Of a stretch of 64,000 bases of DNA, positions 44,156 through 56,346 are shown piece by piece. Source of the stretch: Rhexocercosporidium sp. MPI-PUGE-AT-0058 (lineage: Eukaryota > Ascomycota > Leotiomycetes > Helotiales); the NCBI GenBank assembly GCA_020746875.1, contig JAGTJL010000001.1, forward strand, positions 4,960,001 to 5,024,000, given 5' to 3'. Positions within the stretch are counted from its first letter, which is position 1. Each line of letters opens with the position of its first letter. The notes beneath the pieces were generated by a model, which saw only the letters and a program-made list of their open reading frames with translations, was not told the origin of the DNA and made no database searches. Both the position numbers and the translations under genes were made by a program.

Positions 44156-47100
44156 AGAAATGGAGAGGATGTCGACAGTCGAAATCTGTAACGGTGTAGG
44201 TCTTGTTGTCTTGCTTTGTGTGTAGTGTGTGGAACGGGAAATGATATGTGATGGAGGAGATGGAAAAGTTCAATATTGCTGCATTTATTTTCCCCTCTTC
44301 TTCCTTACCTCATCATACTCAAATGTACTCCCATAAGCTCAAAACATATAGTATTCCAGCCTGTGCGTCAAACATGATAGCTGGGAGAAATTTCTGTCGT
44401 GAGAAGAGTTTTTAGAATATTCTTTTTGTAAATGCTACTCGGTCTTGAATTGATCTCGTTCTAGGCAAGGAATCAAGACCACAATGGCATTGGTGGAACT
44501 GTACTTATTCTTTTCTCGACGACTGGGCCCTTATTAAACGAACTAAATGAACTAAATGAACTAAATGAACTAAATGAACTAAATGAACTAAATGAACTAA
44601 ATGAACTAAATGAACTAAATGAACTAAATGAACTAAATGAATTCAGATGAATGATTTATGTAGGTAGAGATGTGCGCAGGTCATCGATCAAGAAAGTGCG
44701 GGGTACCTACGGTAGCAGAAAAATAATCATCGACAATTGCGCGATGTGAATGCTTGTAGCATATCGTTTTAAGAACATAAGACCGAAGTCTACTCCCATG
44801 TCTCATCTTACAATGGAATCTCGAAGCATACAGCTGCTTCATATCACTAAAATGGACATAGCAAATCGTAGCATGTGATCAGGCATGCTGCATCCAATTG
44901 CCGCACTCAATTACTGGATTCAATTCAGAGGCTTGAAATTGGGCCCATTAGAAGACCGGTGAATAATACCTGCCAGCGCACTTGTTTATCTGTGGAAGAG
45001 AAGAATGATAGTGCTGCAAAAGAAGACAGAGCTGATTGAGTCTTCTGCAAGTACGGGCTTGGCTCCATGCCCACCCTAGCCCCGCGGAGCGCATGTGGCA
45101 AACTCGAAAAGTGAAAGCAAGCCATCTCCTGATGTTGGGTTTTCGATCAATGAGTAATAATCGGAAAGCCTCGAGCGTTTTTCCTTCTCTACTTTGTTCA
45201 TTGTGTCATGGCTCAAAGTGGACAGTGTCATTATTGTCCATCATGTCAGGAAGTCTTGGCTTCGCCTGGTCGTTGACCGCACACTTTCCTGGTGTGGACA
45301 TCCAGATCTCATGTGTATTTCATGAAATTCCAAGACAACTGACTGCAGTAGTGCGAAGGGATTTTCTTCTTCTCTTTTCCAATGATCCATGAGTCGAGGC
45401 ACAAATGCTTGATGGAAGTAAATAGAGCTGGTGCAAAACAAAAGAGACAGCACGGAGTTCCGAGCATACCTTTCCGACACACCGGTACGCATCATCTTGG
45501 AACCTCAGAACCGGATCCGAACTCCAAGCTACCGAGAGCAAGCATAACACATGGCCATACCTTCTCTTCGCCATGCTTACGTGTGAACGGAATTGTTTAG
45601 GGGCGAAGTAAGTACGAAGCTAAAATAGCCAACCAGAACGCAAAAGAGATGAATGAATCGATCCCAGCAACCGTCGCGCGGAAAGGAAACGCAGCCGTTC
45701 CGGGAGACGAGAGAGCGGTGGACGGACGAACCTAGACTCCTAACTTTGGCTGGGCGGCCCCTTAAGTTAAATCGCGGTAGGAGTTTTGACTTTACTAAGT
45801 TAGTATCAGTCGCAAAGTGAGTGATGTACTGTCTGTATGTTGTTATGAAATGTTCTGAGGCTGAGTAGTGGACGTCGGTTGATGCAAGCTTCGAATATAT
45901 GTCATTAACAGACGCTACAGCCTGGGCAGTCGTCGTCCTCGCCTTCGTCGTCGTTTTCGCATTGTTTGTGTTTCGTTGTAGTCGAGGGTCTAGAAGCGAA
46001 GGACGAGGGTCTGGAGTGCTTGGTATTTGGTAGTGTCGGTTGTCGCTGCATTTGCTGTCCGTTCCCACGGAACCGGGGAGCAGGAACTGGATGGGATTCA
46101 TGGATAGAACAAGAGGGCTGAGGCGAGCGATGATGAGATGGAAAGTTTATTGCGAGAAGGCTGAGGTTTGTGCATGTTAAGTATTCCTTGTTATCATCGA
46201 AACTTCTAGGGTTGATGTATTACTGCGGAGTTCGCATGTAGGCCACGATTAGCTTGAGATTCTGGCAACTTGGCAAGTCTTGATGCTCTTTGATTATTAC
46301 TACCTACATAGTAAGTACCATACGTAGGCTGTAGAAATGGTCGTTCGAAAGGAGCACTGTACCCAGACTCTGCTTCACGGCACCGTTTGTTGTCTTGAAA
46401 ATCATACCACGTATCAATGTATCAATGCCCCAAAGAGAGAAAATGCAGTCAGCACTAAGATGATCACGATCGCCACTGCAGCTCAATCCCGGGCTGCCCA
46501 GCTTCATCTCCCGCCACGACCCCAATTAAACTCGAAAGACATCCCCTGCATCTCTGGGCATCAGCATCCAAACTTCCCATCATTCCATTGCCACCTCAGC
46601 TGTTTGACGCCCATGAGTTTGAATAGGGGCCCTCGTCGGCCGAGACCACCTGGCATCGAACCGTTGTTTGCACCGACTCCCGTCTAGAAAGCCCCATGGA
46701 GATGGAGAGTATCTCTCTCCAGCAAGTCTGGATCTTCAGGGCAGCAACACCGACCCCGACACGATCACCAAGGACATGCAGATCGCTGTCAGCACATGCC
46801 AATACTCAGGTGGTGCAACAAGGAAATGCCGTGACTACAAGGTTACGATGCAACTTGCTGAATCATTCGAAATGGCCAATCAATGCTTGCCTATCCCATC
46901 ATCCACCAAACAAAACAACAGCTCCCATGCTTGCATCCATGTAGCTTTGGACAATGCAAGCCTCGGGTTCGAGGATCTTATATCTATCCGAACCTGCTGG
47001 GCTTTCTCCAATTATTCTCATGTCCTCGGCTACTCTTTCGATCCGGAAGTTAGTGTGGAAACTTTAACTACTATTGCATCGCGAAAGCAGGCGATGACCT

Positions 47101-47325
47101 CAATGGCGCGCGCGAACTAAGTTCTAAACTAACGACGAGCAATCTACGCCAAAAGTACAAATCAACATCCCAACCCCTCATCTGAACGTCAACAACACAT
47201 TTCTGCGTTTTGTTTTGGCCTGACTTCAAAGTCTTTGTTGTCGCGGAATTCTAGGAGTCGAAGGGACTTCAGTGGCCTCCAAACCTCATCATCAACGGCA
47301 TAGGGCACATTCCTAAGCATCAACA
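44156..47325. other. Long intergenic region upstream of the ABC transporter
   Basis: No supportable gene over 3.2 kb. It contains the AACTAAATG minisatellite (44541-44640). Several frames of 70-170 codons (45036-45392, 45577-46101, 46668-47120) show no recognisable motif. The last few hundred bases are the ABC transporter promoter. Confidence 0.45.
44541..44640 (+). repeat. AACTAAATG minisatellite, about 11 copies
   Basis: A perfect 9-bp unit repeated head to tail for 100 bp without visible interruption, then an abrupt end at ATTCAGATG. The uniformity suggests recent expansion. Confidence 0.95.
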
Positions 47326-50300
47326 ATGGCGTCAGACGAGGAGAAGCAAGCCTTTCAACCAATTCGGACGGAAAACATTCTCAGCGATCAGGGTGGACAT
47401 TCGGGATATCCAGAAGATGAAATTGAACGACCAACGGCTGTTCTCAATGGGGAGGGCGAACACCCAGGTTACGCAGAACATGAGATTGAACGCCCAGAAA
47501 CTTTCCACCATGACAGCTCAACAGATGTAGACGAAAAGATTGAAAGAGTCGAAACTACCAAGTCAACAAGGTCCAGACGACAATTCGAGCCAGTTACACG
47601 TAGGGATCGTGGTGAATTGCAGAGGATTGCGTCAGTGTTCAGCGGCAGAGATGCTCTCTCAAGAACCAATACGGCACTGTCTACACCTTTGGAGCGACAG
47701 GATACTTTAGCAGGAGTCAATCTCGGTGATCCAGTACTCGATCCCGGATCTCCAGAATTTGATGTGTATAAGTGGTCTAGGATGTTCGTTGTGTACCCAC
47801 CCCTTTCTGCAAATCTCCATAACTGACAAAACCATCCAGGTTAATGAGACTAATGGATCAGAACAATGTTGTTCAACGTCGTGCCGGCATTGTATGGAAG
47901 AACTTAAAAGTGTGTGGATCTGGATCTGCCATTAATCTGCAGAAGAATGTCGGGTCTCTTCTCCTTGCCCCTATCCGCTTTGGAGAGTTCTTTGGTAAAG
48001 GACCTGAGAAGACAATCTTGAATGATTTTGAGGGTTGTTTGAAGAGCGGAGAGATGCTGGTCGTGCTTGGCAGACCTGGAAGTGGTTGCTCGACACTGCT
48101 TAAGTCTCTCATGGGCCAACTTACTGGATTGGATATGAAAGAGCAATCTCTGGTTCATTACAATGGTAAGTGTTCCGTCATGAAGCATGCGGAGTTTGAT
48201 GTACTAATATCTACAAAGGTATTCCTCAAAAGCAGATGATTAAGCAATTCAAGGGCGAAATTGTTTACAATCAAGAAGTCGACAAACACTTCCCTCATCT
48301 TACAGTCGGCGAGACACTCGAATTCGCAGCCCGCGTCCGAACACCACAGCAGAGACTCGTCGAAGGCGTTGACCGAGAGACCTGGGCGAAGCATATGGCT
48401 AAGGTTGTAATGGCTATCTTTGGTCTCTCTCACACATATAACACAAAAGTTGGGAATGACTTTGTGCGTGGAGTCTCGGGCGGCGAGAGAAAGCGTGTCA
48501 GTATCGCAGAGATGGCTCTTGCTGGATCGCCAATTGCATCCTGGGACAACTCTACCCGTGGTCTTGATGCGGCCACCGCATTAGAATTTACGAGGTCGCT
48601 TCGTATGTCTTCTAATCTCAGTGGAGCCTGTCATCTAGTCGCTATCTACCAAGCCTCTCAAGCTATTTACGATGAGTTCGATAAAGCTGTCGTTTTGTAT
48701 GATGGACGACAAATCTACTTCGGTCCTTGTGACGAGGCTAAGCAGTACTTCCTCGATATGGGATGGGAATGCCCCCCTCGACAAACAACTGGAGATTTCC
48801 TGACCTCGGTGACCAATCCTTCGGAGCGAACTGCTCGAAAGGGCTACGAGAACAAGGTTCCTCGCACCCCCGACGATTTCGAGAAGTATTGGAAGGAGTC
48901 TCAACAGTGTAAGAACTTGAAGAGAGAGACGGAAGAGCATGAGGAGGAGTTCCCTATGGGAGGAGTAACCCTCGATCAATTCCATGTAAGTGACAGATCT
49001 CAAAGTTAGGTACATCGTACACACGACTGACCAATTTCTAGGAAAGCCGGAAGGGAATGCAAGCAAACCACGTCCGACCAGAATCTCCCTATACAGTCAG
49101 CATCCCTATGCAAGTCAAATACTGTACCCAACGCGCGTATCAACGTCTCTGGAACGACAAGACATCGACTATCACCACAATCGTCGGCCAAATCGTAATG
49201 GCACTAATAATCGGTTCTATCTTTTACGGCACCCGCAACGATACTTCCAGCTTTTTTCAAAAGGGTGGTGTCCTCTTCTTCGCAGTCTTACTTAACGCTC
49301 TTATTGCCATCTCGGAAATCAACAACCTTTACAGCCAACGTCCAATTGTTGAGAAACAAGCATCATATGCTTTTTATCACCCTTTCACTGAAGCTATGGC
49401 TGGTATTGTTGCAGACATTCCTGTTAAGTTTATGATTGCTACTTGCTTTAATATCATTCTGTACTTCTTGGCTGGGTTGAGACGGGAACCCTCTCAGTTC
49501 TTCATTTTCTTCATGTTTAATTTTGTTGCAATTTTGACGGTAGGAATTCTTTTCATGCCGTTTAATCTCTATCTAGCTAACGCATTTAGATGTCCCAAAT
49601 TTATCGATCTATTGCTGCATCGACAAAGACAGTCTCACAAGCTCTCGCCATTGCTGGTGTCGTTACATTAGCAATCGTCATTTACACGGGCTTCGTCATT
49701 CCACGTCCTCTTATGCACCCATGGTTTAAATGGATCTCCTGGATCAACCCAGTTGCTTATGCATTCGAAGGCCTCTTCGTTAACGAACTGCATGGCCGAA
49801 GATTCGATTGCTCGCGAATCGTACCCTCAGGACCAGGCTATACAAGAACAGGAAACGAATTTGTTTGTGCCATCGCTGGATCCGTTGCTGGCCAGCTGAC
49901 TGTCTCAGGTGATGATTACCTAGAAGCTCAATTCCAGTACTCGTATTCTCATATCTGGAGAAATCTCGGATTTATGTTTGCATTTATGATCTTTTTCCTG
50001 GTCGTTTACCTTGTCGCAACAGAACTGAATTCATCGACAGACAGCAAAGCCGAAGTCCTCGTCTTCCGCCGCGGACACGTTCCAAGGCACATGGAAGTTG
50101 CTGAGAAGGCTGGGAAGTATGACGAAGAAGCTCCCATGCCATCAGCCGGAGCTGGCGCTCAGGGCAAAAACGATGACATCCAAGACAAGGAACAGAATGA
50201 ACAAGTTGCTGCTTTGCCTCCTCAGACCGACGTCTTTACCTGGAAGGATGTCTGTTACGATATCAAGATTAAGGGAGAACCGCGCCGTTTGCTCGATAAT

Positions 50301-52400
50301 GTGTCTGGATGGGTTAAACCTGGTACTCTCACAGCTCTCATGGGGGTTTCAGGTGCCGGTAAGACTACTCTGCTGGACGTCCTAGCTCAGCGAGTGTCTA
50401 TGGGTATTGTCACTGGTGATATGCTTGTTTCTGGAAAACCGCTTGACGAGTCTTTCCAGCGCAAGACTGGCTATGTCCAACAACAGGTACGTCGCAACTA
50501 CTGTTCAGGTCTTCAAAGCTCCTGATGCTAAAATCTACGTAGGATCTCCACTTGGAAACAACAACTGTCCGCGAAGCACTTCGCTTCTCGGCCATGCTCC
50601 GTCAACCTAAGACCGTCACTAAAGCCGAGAAATACGAATTCGTCGAAGATGTCATTAAGATGCTCAACATGCAAGAGTTCGCAGAAGCCGTAGTCGGTGT
50701 CCCTGGTCAAGGGCTGAACGTAGAGCAGCGTAAGCTTCTTACTATCGGCGTAGAATTAGCTGCAAAGCCTGCTCTACTGCTTTTCTTAGATGAACCTACA
50801 TCTGGACTTGATTCTCAGTCTTCATGGGCAATTGTTGCTTTCTTGAGGAAGCTTGCAGATAACGGCCAGGCTGTTTTAGCTACCATTCATCAACCTAGCG
50901 CCATTCTCTTTCAGGAGTTTGATAGACTTTTGTTTCTGGCTAAAGGTGGTCGTACTGTTTACTTCGGTGACATTGGACACAACTCCGAGACTCTTCTGAA
51001 CTATTTCGAATCCCACGGGGCCGACAAGTGTGGCGAGGATGATAACCCTGCTGAATATAGTAAGTAACCCCTTCTACTCGCCCAACAACTTATTTACCCC
51101 CTCTCTAGTGTTAACAATGGTCGGAGCCGGCGCAACCGGTAAATCAACGAAAGACTGGCACGAAGTCTGGAAAGGCAGTGAGGAAGCCAAACAGATCCAA
51201 AACGAGCTCGCCCGAATCAAGAATGATTTAGGCAAGCAATCATCCAGAGACGATAGCACAAGCCACAGCGAATTCGCTATGCCATTCACTAATCAATTGT
51301 ACGAAGTCACCGTCCGAGTATTCCAGCAGTACTGGCGCACACCCGAGTACATCTACGCCAAAATTCTTCTAGGCGTTGCTTCTGCGCTTTTCATTGGCTT
51401 CTCCTTTTTCCACGTCGATCCCAGCCAGCAAGGTCTCCAGAACGCCATCTTCTCTATATTTATGATCACGACTATCTTCACGACTCTCGTTCAGCAAATC
51501 ATGCCTCGATTCATCCTCCAGCGTGATCTGTATGAAGTCCGTGAGCGGCCTTCGAAAGCATACAGCTGGAGGGCCTTCTTGATCGCCAATATCATCGTTG
51601 AAATCCCATATCAGATCCTCCTCGGTATCATGGTCTTTGCATCATACTTTTACCCGATCTACACGCGTGGAGGCATTCCAGATTCTCAACGCCAAGGACT
51701 CATTCTCCTGCTTCTTGTGCAATTTTTTGTTTTCGCATCCACGTTCGCGCATATGATGATCGCAGCCCTCCCAGATGCAGAGACGGCTGGAAACATCGCA
51801 ACGTTGATGTTCTCCATGTGTCTGACTTTCAACGGTGTCTTCCAGCCCCCATTTGCTCTCCCTGGATTCTGGATCTTCATGTATCGGGTTTCTCCTCTGA
51901 CTTGTGAGTATTCTCTTTCGTTTGAGACATCTTGACTAACAAACCTAGACTTGGTCTCAGCCGTAGCGTCCACCGGTCTCTCTGGTCGTCCCGTCCACTG
52001 CTCCTCCAATGAAATCGCAGTTATGCAACCCCCCGGCAACATGAACTGCGGCGACTACCTCTCCGCCTACGCCAACTTATCCGGCGGCGAAGTCTATAAC
52101 CCAGCTGCGACATCCAACTGCGAGTTCTGCACCTCGACCGTTGCTGACCAGTTCCTTTCCTCCGTATCTATCAGCTATACTACTCGGTGGAGAGACTACG
52201 GAATCGGCTTCGCGTTTATATTATTTAATATCGCGGCTGCGGTGCTTTTGTACTATTTCTTTAGAGTTAGAAAGCGCAGTGGAAAGGGGTTGGGTGAGAA
52301 GCTGGCGCCGATTTTGGGGATTTTCAAGAAGGATCCGAAGAAGGAGAACAAGGGGAGCGAGAAGGAGTCACCGCAGGATCAGGAGAGGGAGAGAACTTGA
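47326..52400 (+). CDS. Full-size PDR/CDR-type ABC transporter (ABCG), 1572 aa
   Basis: Plasma-membrane drug/toxicant efflux pump with (NBD-TMD)x2 order. Exons are 47326..47792, 47840..48165, 48219..48985, 49042..49539, 49590..50486, 50543..51059, 51109..51903 and 51949..52400. NBD1 has the fungal Walker A variant GRPGSGCST (about 233-241), signature [16 protein letters not shown] and the deviant Walker B region [20 protein letters not shown]2 has canonical Walker [10 protein letters not shown], the degenerate signature [15 protein letters not shown] and Walker [16 protein letters not shown]. These asymmetric sites define the PDR group. TMD1 includes the [20 protein letters not shown] region, and TMD2 ends with a Cys-rich extracellular loop (CEFC) and last helix. 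The first ~155 residues hold two similar [20 protein letters not shown] repeats. The acceptor of intron 1 is the least certain join. Substrate unknown. Confidence 0.94.
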
Positions 52401-53332
52401 GTTAGATGGGAGAATTTGGATGGAAGGAAGTCTGAAGTGAATGAAATTTGGGTAATTTGTTTAGCAATGGAGTTTGTACGTATGCTTCCGAAAAAACTAG
52501 GGAGGAGCGGGAGAGTATAGTCGTAAATAGTAATAATAATGTTTCATTCAACGTCATCATTGGATTTTCTGCTTGTTGTCAGTGTACTTAGACTGGTTTT
52601 TTCGTGTCACCATCTAAATGGTGTAGGTTAAACGAGAAAGATATGAAGCGAGACAGGAGCGAAATGGCCATTGTATGGTAAAGCGTATAGTCGTGATTGT
52701 AACACAGGAGTCGAAACTCGTCTGCTCGTCACATTGTCTATTCCATCCGATCTGGGATCCAACACAACATCAGAACGAAGAAGGAACTCCATCTCGGCAT
52801 AACATTTAGCCATCAAGACATGAGACCCAGTATCGAAATGGGTCTTCTCACCCCTGGTAGAGTGGGGATACAGTAGAGAATAAAGGTAGCTGTAAACAAA
52901 GTGGAGAGTGGAGATTGCGACATTTGGATTCTGGATTCTTTCCGCCCTGTGGTGTTCTCTCTGGTCGTGTCTGTGTCCGTGTTGAAGATGATGCTGGTGA
53001 GGCATCGAGATTTGGTTCCGCAACAGGCAAAAGGAATAGGACGATTAAGGTCAGAATTAACGTGAAATATTAGGATGTATCAGAAACCATGAGAAAGTGG
53101 TCGAATTCTGATATCATAGCAAACCCATGGACAGCTGTTCAGGGAAGCGAACGTTTGAACAGTTTGAATGTTTAATTGTTTTATTCAATATGACCGAGAA
53201 AATCTCAAGATCCTGTACTGTACACCGTACAGAACATTAATGAGCAACTTCCTGGTATCACGAGGCATTCGTGAATGCCATCAGTCTTGCATTGCAAGAT
53301 CCCACTCCCTCTCACCCCACAAAGCTTCACAT
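52401..53332. other. Convergent intergenic region
   Basis: No gene recognised between the 3' ends of the ABC transporter (+) and sugar transporter (-). Minus-strand frames near 52628-53030 lack family character. Confidence 0.5.
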
Positions 53333-55187
53333 TCAAACTTCCTCATCACTCCCCTTACCCAAGACACCCGACTCCACATGCTCAGCCTCGCCAAGCTTCT
53401 TCTCGGTCATACCCATCTCAGCAGCGTACGTCGAGTGAGGAACCCACTTAGCGCTCGTTCTTGGAGTCGTCTCCTCCAACATGCGATCGACTTGCTCGAG
53501 CGTGAGGCCCTTCGTCTCGGGGATGAGGACGTAGGCGTACACGACGCAGAGGAAGCAGAGGGAGCCCCAGAGGAAGAAGATCTTCGGGCCGAGATCAATG
53601 CCGCCACCATCGGTGGAGGTGAGGTATGGGGTGATGATTGCGATGATCTGAAGAGAGAGTTAGTTGTTGTTTCCTTTCTTTCATATGACTTGGTGATATC
53701 AGAATAAGAGCGGAGAAGAGAAGGACGCACGCAGTTCCAAAGCCAGTTAGAAGCAGTTGATAAACCGACACCTCGAGATCTGATCGGGAGAGGGAAAATC
53801 TCGCCGATGACAACCCAAGCTCCGGGACCCCAGGTAGTGGCGAAGAACGAGATGTAGATGCAGATGAATGCAATCTGGGCTTGAACGGATGCGGTGGTAT
53901 CGGTTGAGACGCCGATGATGGCGACGATGAACTGGCAAATGACCATGCCGATAGCTCCCCAGATCATGATTGATCTACGACCAAATCGCTCGATGATCCA
54001 GAATGAGAGGGGAGTAGAGCACACGTTAACGAGAGTAGTAATGAGACTAATCAAGAACGGGTTCTTGATCGTGCCGAGGGATGTGAAAAAGGTAGTCCCG
54101 TACTATTAGACGGACTGTTAGCTTGAGGCCTTACAGATAGTCAAATCGAGACAAGAGACAACTTACGTAGAAGATAAAGTTCACACCAGTCCATTGCTGC
54201 ATCATCTGGATACTCGTTCCGAGGATAGTTCGGCGAAGGTTAGAAGCTGGATTGGAAAGTCCACCCTTGAAACAGTTTGCCCACGAGGAGAAGTAACCGT
54301 TCTGGGGGATAACAGACATTTCGTACTCGTGGTTTGCAATGATCTCAGTGAGTTCAGCTTGTACGAGCTCGGACCCGGCAGGTTGGTCACGAAGTCGCTC
54401 GAGGACTCGGGCAGCGTCATCGAGACGTCCCTTCATGACGAAGAAGCGAGGGGATTCTGGGAGCCAGAAGAGTCCGCCAGCCAAGACCAATGCCCAGGCA
54501 AGTTGGAGACCGACTGGTATACGGTATGAACCACTGTCAGTTCGGTGCTGGGTAGCATAGTCTACACATGAAGCGAGAAGTAGACCAATTGTAATGGCGA
54601 ACTGGTAACCTGTTATGTTTGTTAGAAAAAAAATAAACGGAAGTGCTGTATAGATGTCGTAACTTACCAGAGACAATTGCTCCTCTGACCTTCTTAGGGG
54701 CAATCTCAGACATGTAAAGAATGATAATGGCAGAGACGAAACCAACTCCAAATCCGGCAATCAGACGGCCAGCAACGAGGAGGCCAAGGCTGGTAGCGAT
54801 AGTCTGGAGAATGCATCCGATACCGTAAATGAAGCAACCAGCGATGACAGTAAGTCTCCGTCCAATCCAATCAGCTGAATCACCAGCGATAATAGCACCG
54901 AAGAAAGTTCCAGCCGAGAGGATAGAGACGATCAAAGTTTTGTGGGAAGTTGGGATGACGAAAGCAGCGAGTTCTGCGGCTGAAGCACCAGCACCAGGAA
55001 TTGGCTTGCCTGTTAACATGTTGATAAAAAAATTCATAGCCAGAACGCCACTTATATAACCCGAGTCGTATCCAAAGAATACTCCCCCGAAAGCTGCGAA
55101 GACGCACATGAGGTAGGATTTCCATGTCACGGGGGCCTCGACCCGACCAGTATCGGCCGTGCCGGTGAAGACTGCTCCTGCACCCAT
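53333..55187 (-). CDS. MFS sugar (hexose-type) transporter, 549 aa
   Basis: Plasma-membrane sugar:proton symporter of the sugar-porter family. Exons are complement(53333..53647, 53731..54102, 54167..54609, 54668..55187); introns are 58-83 bp. Landmarks in order: FAAFGGVFFGYDSGYISGVL in helix 1, the GDSADWIGRR loop, YMSEIAPKKVRGAIVSGYQF, the family signature PESPRFFVMKGR, QQWTGVNFIFYYGTTFF in helix 7, IIERFGRRSIMIWGAIGM, and the closing PETKGLTLEQVDRML. Twelve hydrophobic spans fit the family, with a short hydrophilic tail. The pattern is closest to fungal monosaccharide transporters; whether it prefers glucose, xylose or another sugar cannot be read here. It converges with the ABC transporter. 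Confidence 0.93.
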
Positions 55188-56081
55188 AGTGCTAAAGTCG
55201 TAAATGAGAATTGTTACTCTGCGAGGAGGAGGAAGAGGACGAGGCTATTGTTGGAAAGAGAAGAAGTTGAACCTGCAGGGCAAAAGTGTATAAATCTAAG
55301 GGAGCATAGATCTTATACTCAATTCCCCCTCTACCTCCCTTCCCCAATCTCCATTTCCCTAGTCCCTCGCTCCTTCTCCCAGATTTTTTGTATTCGGCCC
55401 TTTCAGAGCCCCATCAAACCCATCAAACCCATCAAAGCTCCATTGAAATCTCCATCCAACCCCTCACCCCTCAACTCCAGCCCGGGCGAGTACAGTTGCG
55501 TGGGATGTCCACATCCCACGCGACTGACTGCAACTTAGCCTCTGCCCCTCTAGCATCACGTCGCCTTCCCAGTTTCCATACGCAGAAGACCCGCCAATTC
55601 GGTCAGACTGCACAGTGTGGCCGAGCACAAAGTGTCATGTCTGACCCCGGCCCTGGTGCTTCGGCGGATCCGACGTGTCAATGCGAAAGTCAAGTGGATC
55701 TGGAGATGAAATAAAACTTGGAGACCGGAACACGGCGCAGGTCACGAGAGAGATTCTGCAGTTTGTCTGGAATTCCTTCATGTCTCTGTTCCCCGAGGTT
55801 GTCACCTGTCTTAGAGCTGATGCCATGGTTTCGCTGCATTTGGGGGTGGCGATCGCTTAGAAAAGGGGCTCGGTACGGTACCCGACCCGTTGCCGAAGTA
55901 CGGAGGCCGCGTTCAAAAGTCTGGAAACCTGAGGCACTTAAGGCTTAATAACCAGCCCCTATAGCTTTAGGGGGTAGTCCCTAAAAGGGAATAGTTTTTA
56001 GGCGATATGACTTTATAATTACAAGGCCTTACAGGGCTCGCTTAGCTAATAATTAGCTATAGTAGAGTAAATTTTGAGGGG
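55188..56081. other. Sugar-transporter promoter passing into decayed DNA
   Basis: No gene seen. The first ~250 bases upstream of the transporter are CT-rich leader/promoter. From about 55860 a GC-rich palindromic patch (GGTACGGTACC region) is followed by sequence that becomes AT-rich before the retrotransposon. Confidence 0.5.
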
Positions 56082-56086
56082 ATTCC

Positions 56087-56346
56087 TGTAACGACACTAG
56101 CCAAGAGAGCGGTATAAGAGTTATATAGTAATACTTTAACTAAGGCTATCGAGAGCTAATAAGTCTAATATAAAGGAAATAAGAAGATAAAGAAGGAAAG
56201 AGAAAGTAAAAGAAGTATAAGTTCATATATATATAAGCTCTTCCGAAACCCCTTCGATACTAGTCTAACTCGGCATAACTTAATTACCTTTAAACCCTTA
56301 GATTCCCTGACTCGCTGAGAAGCTCCTAAGTGCACTTATTATTATA
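56087..56346 (-). repeat. LTR (downstream copy of the element)
   Basis: Begins TGTAACGACACTAG and ends TTATTATTATA, where the other copy ends TTATCGTCACA; the end differences are all C/T or G/A. It includes the TCCCTGACTCGCTGAGAAGC block shared by both copies. Confidence 0.9.

Noticed and set aside
45577..46101. 174-codon minus-strand frame
   Set aside because: Composition is not protein-like along its length and no family features are visible.
46668..47120. 150-codon plus-strand frame upstream of the ABC transporter
   Set aside because: No recognisable motif or splice link; probably chance or part of the promoter/leader region.
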